Assembly: GCA_031272575.1 (NCBI GenBank)
Contig: JAISTO010000104.1
Coordinates: 1 to 7,079, forward strand
Direction: 5' to 3'
Length of the DNA stretch: 7,079 nt
Origin: Treponema sp.
Lineage (GTDB): Bacteria > Spirochaetota > Spirochaetia > Treponematales > Breznakiellaceae
Part shown: piece after piece, positions 1 to 4,648 of the stretch
How positions within the stretch are numbered: the first letter of the stretch is position 1
Layout: every line of letters starts with the position of its first letter
Translations under genes and position numbers: made by a program
Notes under the pieces: model-generated
Told to the model about the DNA's origin: nothing
Databases searched by the model: none
The model's input: only the letters and a program-made list of their open reading frames with translations

Positions 1-207
1 GTCCCGGTAGATCTGAAAGCCGTAGCCTGCCATCGAGCAGATGAAGATGGCCGCCGCCGTGCCGAGCACTGTGTTGCGCAGCGAATTCCAGAACGCGGTG
101 CCCACGGAAACCGTCGCGAACAATTTTTTGACGTTAGCGAACAGGCGTGTGCCGAAGAGCACCCTCCCCTTGATGATATCCACGCTCTCGTTGGTCGCGG
201 CCGACAT
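1..207 (-). pseudogene. Remnant of CUT1 sugar ABC transporter inner-membrane permease (MalG/LacG type), partial at window edge
   Basis: A minus-strand frame runs from an ATG at 207 off the left edge for 69 codons. It begins MSAATNESVDIIKGR and continues through TAFWNSLRNT to the hydrophobic IFICSMAGYGF. In MalG-type permeases this is the stretch just after the first membrane helix (the 'SATN.SVD..KG' segment), the 'FWNS' segment and the start of the second helix. The first helix and the gene's proper start are missing. The frame overlaps the end of the solute-binding remnant in another frame, so the two genes were joined by deletion and the upstream permease (MalF type) is absent. The part beyond the window could be normal. 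Reinitiation at ATG 207 is conceivable, but without helix 1 a working permease is unlikely. The family call is from sequence resemblance; the deletion is inferred. Confidence 0.7.
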
Positions 208-766
208 TGTTGCGGGCCTCGTAGTTAAAGATGCCGTACTGGATGCGGGGCACATTCGCGGAGTAGCCCACGATTTCCTGGTAGATTTTCTGACCGCCGA
301 AAAAAGCGTTGGGCTCGCCGTAGACCGGGGAATTGCCCGCGGGAATCCACGTGGCAATGGCGCCGGAAGAGGGCAGTATCGTTTCGTACAGTTCGACGCT
401 TCCCGCGAAGGTTTTGTTCAGGAAATCCATCGCGAGGTCCGGGTTTTTCGAGTTGGCAAGCACCACCCAACTGGAACCGCCCACGCTCGAATTAAGGATG
501 ATGTCGGGCAGGTTCTTCGTCTGCCCCACGGAGAGCGAGGTAGTGAGTTTCTGCTGAATGTCGTCCCATGCGGTTTCCACCACATCCACCTTTACCTGGG
601 GGTTGTCCCTCTGGTAGATTTTCGCCGCCTCGTTCATGGCGTACACATTGAACGAGGGATCCCAGCACCACACCGTCAGAGCAGGCGCCGCGCTCTTTTT
701 TGCGCAGCCCGCGAGAAGCGCGGCCGCGGCGCAGAGCGCCATAAAGGATACACTAACACGTTTCAT
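134..766 (-). pseudogene. Internally deleted sugar ABC transporter substrate-binding lipoprotein (family 1 SBP), out of frame at its 3' end
   Basis: The 210-codon frame starts with a lipoprotein signal peptide: MKR, a hydrophobic stretch and lipobox LAGC, with the lipidated Cys at residue 21. A normal SBP N-terminus follows (TVWCWDPSFNVYAMNEAAKIYQ, here split by position 31-52, to NLPDIIL at 85-91). From residue 92 (NSSVGGSSWVVLANSKNPD) it jumps to what is normally the C-terminal third of such proteins, so roughly 200 residues of the usual 400-450 are missing without loss of frame. At about residue 189 (after NYEARNNVG) homology stops and a shifted tail runs to TAA at 134. There the DNA continues as a permease gene in another frame. 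The start is firm: AGGAGG lies 5 bases upstream of ATG 766 (tcctcc at 771-776), with a good promoter further up. A secreted stub could still be made, but a sugar-binding function is not expected. Confidence 0.85.
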
Positions 767-788
767 GTTTTCCTCCTATTATTTTCGA

Positions 789-817
789 GTATACTCTTTG
801 ATTATGGAGGAAGTAAA
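789..817 (-). promoter_or_regulatory. Probable sigma-70 promoter of the solute-binding remnant
   Basis: On the minus strand TTTACT (817-812) and TATACT (794-789) are separated by exactly 17 bases. The -10 matches consensus at 5 of 6 positions. It lies 23 bases upstream of the start codon at 766 with an AGGAGG site in between, so transcription of the broken gene may persist. Confidence 0.6.
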
Positions 818-864
818 TGTCTTTTCTTATCAAAAACATGTAATTTTCCACGTTGATCCCCCTC

Positions 865-1050
865 CGAAAAGTCAAGAATTCAAGAATTTAACCGCGAATG
901 ACACGAATTAGTAGCAACTTCGTTGCTAACGAATGAACGCGAATTTTAAGAATTGTAGGTGGTATTATTCGCGATAATTCGGCGGCAACGAAGTTGCCAA
1001 TAATTAGCATACATTCGCGTTTACTTTCTTAATTGCTGACTTTTTGGAGT
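865..1050. repeat. Large imperfect inverted repeat, two ~90-base arms, each carrying an internal hairpin
   Basis: This is most of the 767-1112 intergenic region. Reading inward from each end, the top strand on the left and the bottom strand on the right match along about 90 bases. Shared blocks in order are AAAAGTCA, AATT..AAGAA, cGCGAATG, TAATTA/ATTAGT, GCAACTTCGTTGC, CGAAT and CGCGAAT. Each arm contains a small perfect hairpin: AGCAAC-ttc-GTTGCT at about 912-926 and GGCAAC-gaa-GTTGCC at about 983-997. The sequence is much more AT-rich than its neighbours and has no ORF of substance. It resembles a pair of dispersed 'CGCGAATGACACGAAT' type repeats inserted head to head, or a small non-autonomous element. 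No flanking target duplication is obvious. Confidence 0.7.
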
Positions 1051-1080
1051 GGGCTCACGTTTGAGAGAACGAAACTGCCG

Positions 1081-1105
1081 AAAAAGCACCCCCTTTCGCG
1101 GGAGC
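1081..1105 (-). terminator. Possible rho-independent terminator of the small coiled-coil gene
   Basis: Eight bases after the stop codon of the 1113-1466 gene, the minus strand can pair GCtCCC (1105-1100) with GGGtGC (1091-1086), one mismatch, followed at once by TTTTT. The stem is short, so the call is moderate. The T-run followed by CG resembles the stronger terminator at 1534-1574. Confidence 0.45.
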
Positions 1106-1112
1106 CCCCTGT

Positions 1113-1466
1113 CTAAGCGGCGTCCAGAGCCTTGTCGATGAAGGCCTTGTCTTCCGCCTCGATAAGTTGCTTTTTTTCCAGCACGTAGGTGAGGTTCTTG
1201 AAAGCGTTTTCAAGATGAGCGAAGTCGTTGAACTTGAGGGCGTCAATGCGGGCACTGAGACGCGCCTCCACCCCGGCGATGTCTGCCTTCAGTTCGCTGC
1301 GTACCTCGACAAAACGCTTGTCCACCTCGGTGAAACGCTTGTCCACCTCGATGAAACGCTTGTCCAGCCGCGCGTTTTGGAGGAGAAACCCTCCGATCAC
1401 GACCACCAGAATGATAATAGTGCGGAGATTTTCCCCCGTAAAAACGATATCCAATAATGATTTCAT
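1113..1466 (-). CDS. Small single-pass membrane protein with heptad-repeat coiled coil (unknown function)
   Basis: The 117-residue protein starts at ATG 1466 (MKSLLDIVFTGENLR), not at the longer open frame, because AGAGGT sits 7 bases upstream and a promoter lies just above it. Residues about 16-30 (TIIILVVVIGGFLLQ) form one membrane helix. Then come heptads LDKRFIE, VDKRFTE and VDKRFVE (34-54) and a longer amphipathic stretch VRSELKADIAGVEARLSARI, consistent with a coiled coil on one side of the inner membrane. The C-terminus is charged and helical, ending LIEAEDKAFIDKALDAA. Architecture and repeats resemble small bacterial 'DUF1640/hemolysin-XhlA-like' coiled-coil membrane proteins, but I do not recognise a family. 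It has its own promoter and probable terminator, so it looks like a live monocistronic gene. A frameshifted copy of its last 25 codons lies at 2024-2103, so it belongs to a repeated family in this genome. Confidence 0.75.
   Translation of the reverse strand: MKSLLDIVFTGENLRTIIILVVVIGGFLLQNARLDKRFIEVDKRFTEVDKRFVEVRSELKADIAGVEARLSARIDALKFNDFAHLENAFKNLTYVLEKKQLIEAEDKAFIDKALDAA
1312..1374 (-). repeat. 21-base tandem repeat, three units, coding for heptads
   Basis: Units 1312-1332 and 1333-1353 differ at one base. The third unit, 1354-1374, keeps the first 13 bases (AAACGCTTGTCCA) and then diverges. Unit length is seven codons, so a gain or loss of a unit lengthens or shortens the coiled coil by exactly one heptad without changing frame. 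Confidence 0.9.
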
Positions 1467-1488
1467 ATACAGTACCTCTTTTCGTATT

Positions 1489-1528
1489 AAGATAGCATTA
1501 AGATACCACTGTTTCGCGGTGTTGTCAA
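1489..1528 (-). promoter_or_regulatory. Sigma-70 promoter of the small coiled-coil gene, with a duplicated -10
   Basis: A perfect TTGACA (minus strand, 1528-1523) is followed after 17 bases by TATCTT (1505-1500). A second TATCTT lies 11 bases further down (1494-1489), part of a direct repeat TATCTTAAT(G/A)C. The ribosome binding site and ATG 1466 follow. The -35 starts only 5 bases after the T-run of the upstream terminator. Confidence 0.7.
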
Positions 1529-1533
1529 CCCCA

Positions 1534-1574
1534 CGAAAAAGCCCCTGCTTCCCGCGGGGGCGGGAAGCAGGGGC
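1534..1574 (-). terminator. Strong rho-independent terminator after the 1580-2026 gene fragment
   Basis: A perfect 14-bp stem (GCCCCTGCTTCCCG at 1541-1554 with its complement at 1561-1574) and a 6-base loop are followed on the minus strand by TTTTTCG. It starts 5 bases beyond the TGA of the minus-strand frame ending at 1580. The stem could also form in plus-strand RNA, but no T-run follows there. Confidence 0.9.
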
Positions 1575-1579
1575 CGGGC

Positions 1580-2026
1580 TCAATGTTTCATTTTCCCTCC
1601 TCCTCTTGTTGGGGCGTAAAGAGCAGGCGGCTGCCGCGGCGGGTCAAACGAATCGAGCAGCGCCATCAGCGTTGCCGCCGCCGTATCAATCGTGGTCTGG
1701 CCCACCAGCGGGAAATCCAGCAGGCTCTCGTCCGCCAGGGTTGCTTTTGCGGTTTCCAGGGCGGTTTGCAGGGTTCTGTAGCGCATGGTGGATTTGTCCA
1801 GCGTTTTAAGCAGCACCAGGCCCTTTGCGTACAGGGTGGAAAGCAGGGTAAAGTCCAGGCTTGACATGGCATCCTCGGAAGTCATGACGTACAGGTTTGC
1901 TACGCAGCCATAAAAATAAGTAGTGCCCTTAATAGGCCCCTGGCGCAGTTGTATATACCGTCCGCTCACCGGCGCAAACCGGGCGAACACATACGAGGAT
2001 GAATCCGGCCAGGTTCCCCGGACCAC
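1580..2026 (-). pseudogene. C-terminal fragment of a larger, possibly surface-exposed protein (discoidin-like end plus FIVAR-like helical module)
   Basis: A 148-codon frame closes with TGA at 1580, directly before a strong terminator, so the 3' end is natural. The 5' end is not: its first usable codon is a GTG at 2026 with no ribosome binding site, preceded at once by TAG, and an unrelated gene remnant begins at the same point. The first 45 residues (SSYVFARFAPVSGRYIQLR and then VANLYVM) look like the last strands of an F5/8C-type carbohydrate-binding domain. Residues about 55-125 (Y..G..LL, MRYRTLQTALETAKATL, TTIDTAAATLMALLDSF) resemble a FIVAR three-helix module with its typical Y..L..AL..A pattern and T..VD.A...L. 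Both assignments are from pattern memory and are uncertain. The rest of the protein is absent from the window. Confidence 0.6.
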
Positions 2027-2103
2027 CTACGTGCTGGAAAAAAAAGCATCTTATCGAGGCGGAAGATAAAGTGTTCATCGACAAGGCTCTGGACGACGCT
2101 TAG
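2024..2103 (+). pseudogene. Frameshifted 3' remnant of a paralogue of the 1113-1466 coiled-coil gene
   Basis: Plus-strand DNA from ACCTACGTGCTGG to the TAG at 2101 matches the last 25 codons of the small membrane coiled-coil gene almost base for base. Translated with one correction it reads TYVLEKK, then HLIEAEDKVFIDKALDDA and stop, against TYVLEKKQLIEAEDKAFIDKALDAA in the intact gene. The A-run after CTGG has 8 bases (2038-2045) against 7 in the intact copy, which breaks the frame. Nothing upstream of 2024 belongs to it. Its orientation is opposite to the intact copy. Confidence 0.85.
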
Positions 2104-2142
2104 GCGGCACGGCGCGTGGGCGCACGGGCGCAGGGGGCAGGT

Positions 2143-2174
2143 GGGGAGTAGGGAGTGGGGAATGGGGAGTAGGG
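2143..2174 (+). repeat. G-rich heptamer array, left copy
   Basis: Four and a half heptamers of the type GGGGAGT/AGGGAGT/GGGGAAT. A second 32-base array at 4537-4568 begins with the same 19 bases in the same orientation. Just upstream (about 2118-2142), a looser GGGCGCA-rich stretch resembles one at about 3880-3905. The stretch 2104-2314 holds this array, a REP-like palindrome and a promoter, but no convincing gene. Confidence 0.8.
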
Positions 2175-2199
2175 TGCGCGGCGTTTTCGAGATGCGCGG

Positions 2200-2223
2200 A
2201 CTACCGACAAGCATATCGGTAGT
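2200..2223 (+). repeat. REP-like palindrome, left copy
   Basis: ACTACCGA (2200-2207) and TCGGTAGT (2216-2223) form a perfect 8-bp stem around an 8-base loop. Downstream bases (ACAAAAGGCTTTC, then AGTAAGAAC) resemble those beside the reverse complement of the palindrome at 3971-3994, so the two are members of one dispersed family in opposite orientation. Confidence 0.75.
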
Positions 2224-2278
2224 ACAAAAGGCTTTCAAAGTAAGAACCTACTCCCCAAGCGGCCGTAGGCCGCGCCCC

Positions 2279-2309
2279 TTGACAGGCGCCCCTCGAACAT
2301 GGCACCATA
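2279..2309 (+). promoter_or_regulatory. Putative promoter of the ATPase-nuclease gene, placing the start of transcription at the ATG
   Basis: A perfect TTGACA (2279-2284) is followed 18-19 bases later by a weak -10 (CACCAT 2303-2308 or ACCATA 2304-2309). Initiation 6-7 bases beyond would fall on or next to ATG 2315. No Shine-Dalgarno sequence precedes that ATG, which fits a leaderless mRNA. The -10 is poor, so this is tentative. Confidence 0.45.
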
Positions 2310-2314
2310 CCCCC

Positions 2315-3871
2315 ATGAGACGCATCTTTAACGTTGCCGGGCCCTGCAACCCGCAGCAGCACTACATGATAGACGCCTACCGCCGGCTCGGGCCTGAGGT
2401 ATCGGCCCTTATCGCGGACGCGCAGTACTTCATCATCCACGCGGCGCGGCAGAGCGGCAAAACGACCCTGCTCCTGGACCTGACCCTTCGCATAAGCGCA
2501 AAGGCCGATTACTACGTGCTCTACTGCTCGCTGGAGACACTGCAGGGGATTAGCGACCCGAAGGACGGCATTCCGTCGATTGTCAGCGCCCTCGCGCACG
2601 CGCTGCGGGTGTTCGATCTGCCCCAGGCCGCGGCCTTTAAGCAGGGGCTCGATCTAAGCGATTATACCAATGTCTTAAAGGACGCGTTAACCACTTACTG
2701 CCGGTCACTTAATAAACCGCTGGTCATCTTTTTTGACGAGGCTGACTGCCTTTCCGGCCAAACGCTGATCAACTTTCTGCGGCAGTTACGCTCTGGCTAT
2801 GTTACGCGCTCTGTTGCCCCTTTTGTGCATTCGCTGGCGCTCGTGGGCCTGCGGAACATACGCGACTACCGCGACGAGTACCGCCCCCCCAACCAGAGCC
2901 TCGGCACCGCGAGCCCCTTCAACATCAGCAAGCGGGCTCTCACCTTACGCAACTTCACCTTCGACGAGATCACCGAGTTGTACGCGCAGCACACCGCGGA
3001 CACGGGCCAGGTTTTTCAGGATGACGCTGTCGACCTGGTCTGGGATCAGACCCAGGGGCAGCCCTGGCTCGTCAACGCGATCGCCTGCGACATCGTCGAA
3101 GCAACGCCGCCGGAAGTACCAATCACTGTCGAGATGGTCTCGAACGCGATTCACGCCATCGTCACGCGGCGGGACAGTCACTTCGACTCGCTTATGGCCC
3201 GCCTCCGCGAGGAGCGGGTGCGGCGCATCATAGAGCCGGTGATCACCGGGGAAAAAGCCGGGCTCAACTCCCTGTCCGACGACTACAGTTATGTGAAAGA
3301 CCTGGGGCTTATCCGGGACGACCGGAGGCGGGTAGAGCCGGCGAACCCCATCTACGGCGATATCATCGTGCGGAGTCTCAACTGGCCGACTCAGACGGTT
3401 CTGTCGGAAGAGAACCTTCCCTACCAGTTGCCCCGCTGCATGAAGGGCGGCGCCATCGACATGGACTACCTGCTGCGGGACTTTCAGGCTTTTTGGCGGG
3501 AGAACGGGGCTATCTGGAAAGAGCGCTACGACTACAAGGAGGCCGCGGGGCAACTGGTGCTGCAGGCGTTTTTGCAGCGGGTGTTGAATGGCGGCGGCCG
3601 CATCACGCGCGAGATGGCCGCGGAGACGGGGCGCGCTGATCTCTGCGTGGAGTACGAGGGGAAGCGCTATCCGATAGAGTTGAAGATACGCTACTCGTCG
3701 AAGACACTGCGGGAAGGGATTGAGCAGTTGGGGCGCTACATGGACACGCTGGGCTGCGAGCGCGGCTGGCTGGTGTTATTCGACCAGCGGAAGGGCATGT
3801 CGTGGCCGAAGAAGTTATACGCGCGGACGAAGAAGGCGGGCGGCAAGGTGATACGGGTGTATGGGGCCTGA
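2315..3871 (+). CDS. AAA-like ATPase with C-terminal PD-(D/E)XK nuclease-like domain
   Basis: The 518-residue protein starts at ATG 2315 (MRRIFNVAGPCNPQQHYM). This N-terminus fits the family pattern 'MR.FNTAGP..P..HY', while the open frame upstream is only repeat DNA. The ATPase part shows Walker A AARQSGKTT (43-51), Walker B LVIFFDEAD (136-144), a likely sensor strand LALVGLRNIRDYR (174-186) and the GQPWLVNAIA motif (248-257) seen in STAND/archaeal-type ATPases. A linker leads to a C-terminal domain with RADLCVEYEG (Asp442), IELKIRY (Glu455, Lys457) and QLGRY (Gln471, Tyr475), the D, ExK and QxxxY signature of RecB-like PD-(D/E)XK folds. All core residues look intact, so it is probably functional. 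It resembles AAA_35/'ATP-binding protein' families found in many copies per genome, whose role is not established. It stands alone between repeats. A defence or DNA-processing role is only inference. Confidence 0.88.
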   Translation: MRRIFNVAGPCNPQQHYMIDAYRRLGPEVSALIADAQYFIIHAARQSGKTTLLLDLTLRISAKADYYVLYCSLETLQGISDPKDGIPSIVSALAHALRVFDLPQAAAFKQGLDLSDYTNVLKDALTTYCRSLNKPLVIFFDEADCLSGQTLINFLRQLRSGYVTRSVAPFVHSLALVGLRNIRDYRDEYRPPNQSLGTASPFNISKRALTLRNFTFDEITELYAQHTADTGQVFQDDAVDLVWDQTQGQPWLVNAIACDIVEATPPEVPITVEMVSNAIHAIVTRRDSHFDSLMARLREERVRRIIEPVITGEKAGLNSLSDDYSYVKDLGLIRDDRRRVEPANPIYGDIIVRSLNWPTQTVLSEENLPYQLPRCMKGGAIDMDYLLRDFQAFWRENGAIWKERYDYKEAAGQLVLQAFLQRVLNGGGRITREMAAETGRADLCVEYEGKRYPIELKIRYSSKTLREGIEQLGRYMDTLGCERGWLVLFDQRKGMSWPKKLYARTKKAGGKVIRVYGA

Positions 3872-3924
3872 GGGAGTGGGGGGCGCAGGCGCAGGGTGAG
3901 GGGGAGCGAGCGGAGGGCGAGGCG

Positions 3925-4044
3925 TGGACGGTGGACGGTGGACGGTGGAGTCGTTGTTCGTAAGTCTTTCGTACTACCGGCATGCTGGTAGTACCACGAA
4001 AAACTTTCGCATCGCTCCCTCCACCGTCCACCGCCTACCGTCCA
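3925..4044. repeat. Inverted arrays of a TGGACGG heptamer enclosing a REP-like palindrome
   Basis: TGGACGG is repeated three times at 3925-3945, ending in TGGAG. The complementary arm at 4015-4044 (CTCCctCCACCGTCCACCG, then cctACCGTCCA) can pair with it, giving an imperfect long hairpin with the REP-like palindrome 3971-3994 in its loop. The stretch 3872-4056 has no convincing gene. Its first part (3872-3924) is G-rich with GGCGCAGG motifs like those left of the ATPase gene. Confidence 0.75.
3971..3994 (-). repeat. REP-like palindrome, right copy (reverse orientation)
   Basis: GTACTACC (3971-3978) and GGTAGTAC (3987-3994) form a perfect 8-bp stem around GGCATGCT. Outside it CTTTCG and CGAAA extend the symmetry. 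Reverse-complemented, its flank (CGAAAGACTTACGAAC) aligns with the flank of the 2200-2223 copy. Confidence 0.8.
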
Positions 4045-4056
4045 TTCCCCCCCTTC

Positions 4057-4356
4057 CTACCCCTTCAGGCCGGAGGACGCGACGCCCTGTACGAAGTAGC
4101 GCTGCAGGCTCAGAAAGATCACCAGCACGGGAATAAGCGCAATGACGCTCGCGGCCATAATCAAACCGTACTCGGAGGAGTACTGCGATATGAACGAGCG
4201 GAGCCAGATGCCGTACTCGGAGAGCCCGTCGATGCGGGCCGCTTCCCGCAGTTCGTTGGGCACACTCTCGGCTTTGGTCCAAATGTCAACATAGTTGCGC
4301 CAGCGCGGGGCCCTGGGGATACACTCAATCGGAAAGCGGAACACGTCCTTATTCAA
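4057..4356 (-). pseudogene. CUT1 sugar ABC transporter permease (MalG type) with two in-frame internal deletions
   Basis: Only 99 codons remain of a gene normally near 270-300. Residues 4-29 (DVFRFPIECIPRAPRW, then NYVDIWTKA) are the periplasmic segment after helix 1. At residue 30 the sequence jumps to SVPNELREAARIDGLSEYGIW (31-51), the start of the EAA loop that contacts the ATPase subunit. At about 53/54 it jumps again to FISQYSSEYGLIMAASVIALIP and the normal C-terminus RYFVQGVASSGLKG, with TGA at 4057. The EAA consensus is cut before its I-x-LP end, and helices 2-5 are gone. The apparent start is a TTG (4356) with no ribosome binding site and a TAA just upstream. It is a different permease paralogue from the one at the left edge. 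The family is clear; the deletions are inferred from memory of full-length relatives. Confidence 0.85.
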
Positions 4357-4536
4357 CAGTTACTTCACCTCGGAAAAAATGCGGGCCGCAAAAGAAATGC
4401 TTCTTGAAGGCAAACTCGTGTACGAGATTTCCGAACTGCTCGGCTACGAGAGCGCGTTCTATTTCAGCAAGGTATTTAAAAAGAGGGAAGGCATATCCCC
4501 CCGCGAATTCCTGCGCCGTCAGGAGAAAGCCTCGTT

Positions 4537-4568
4537 GGGGAGTAGGGAGTGGGGAGTAGGGAGTAGGG
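4537..4568 (+). repeat. G-rich heptamer array, right copy
   Basis: Four and a half heptamers (GGGGAGT, AGGGAGT, GGGGAGT, AGGGAGT, AGGG). It is the same length and orientation as the array at 2143-2174, about 2.4 kb away, and differs from it only in the middle heptamers. It lies inside the run-on frame of the AraC remnant. Confidence 0.85.
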
Positions 4569-4590
4569 CAAAAATCCCCTCTGCGGCCAG

Positions 4591-4613
4591 ATTCCGCGGT
4601 CGAGCCGCGGAAT
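4591..4613. repeat. Palindromic dispersed-repeat element (ATTCCGCGG/CCGCGGAAT)
   Basis: A perfect 9-bp stem around TCGAG. With its flank (GAATGACGA on the right) it matches the general form of short palindromic elements ('CGTCATTCCGCGGCT..') dispersed in many unrelated bacteria. It sits 35 bases beyond the ddl stop codon. No T-run follows directly on the minus strand; TTTTT comes 15 bases later, so it could be a weak transcript end for the ddl operon. Confidence 0.65.
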
Positions 4614-4637
4614 GACGATGTCCTGCTACGGAATGGC

Positions 4638-4648
4638 GGGGGGGGGGG
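4638..4648. repeat. 11-base G homopolymer directly after the ddl stop codon
   Basis: Eleven G on the plus strand (C on the ddl coding strand) abut the TGA at 4649-4651. Its length may be variable by slippage, but it lies outside any supported reading frame. Confidence 0.9.

Larger units (their letters stand above)
4352..4615 (+). pseudogene. 3' fragment of an AraC-family regulator gene, running on into repeats
   Basis: From TTC at 4352 the plus strand reads FNSYFTSEKMRAAKEMLLEG, then VYEISELLGYESAFYFSKVF and KKREGISPREFLRR. This is the C-terminal part of an AraC/XylS DNA-binding domain: the connecting helix and the whole second helix-turn-helix with the signature GYES..YFSKVFKK..G.SP..FR. 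The first helix-turn-helix, any sensing or receiver domain and the gene's start are absent. After about codon 60 (position 4530) the frame enters the G-rich heptamer array (SREWGVGSR) and ends at a TGA inside the 4591-4613 palindrome, so the native stop has also been lost. It starts at the point where the minus-strand permease remnant begins, so both were broken by one junction. AraC-type genes often sit beside CUT1 operons, so the two may have been neighbours. Confidence 0.85.

Noticed and set aside
41..856. Plus-strand 271-codon frame over the substrate-binding remnant
   Set aside because: The opposite strand has a signal peptide, Shine-Dalgarno and SBP homology; the plus frame has no family features.
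1312..1374. CRISPR-like direct repeats
   Set aside because: Units are contiguous without spacers and in frame with a coiled-coil gene.
1467..1583. Longer version of the small coiled-coil protein starting at 1583
   Set aside because: It would span the terminator, promoter and ribosome binding site. The start at 1466 has a Shine-Dalgarno sequence and a signal-anchor-like N-terminus.
2141..2314. N-terminal extension of the ATPase from upstream in-frame ATGs
   Set aside because: It would translate the G-rich heptamers and the REP-like palindrome. The family N-terminus begins at ATG 2315 and a -35 box lies inside the extension.
2945..3553. Minus-strand open frame opposite the ATPase gene
   Set aside because: Antisense shadow: the plus strand carries conserved ATPase motifs through this stretch.
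4591..4613. Classical rho-independent terminator for ddl
   Set aside because: The stem is good but the T-run comes about 15 bases too late; the sequence fits a dispersed palindrome better.
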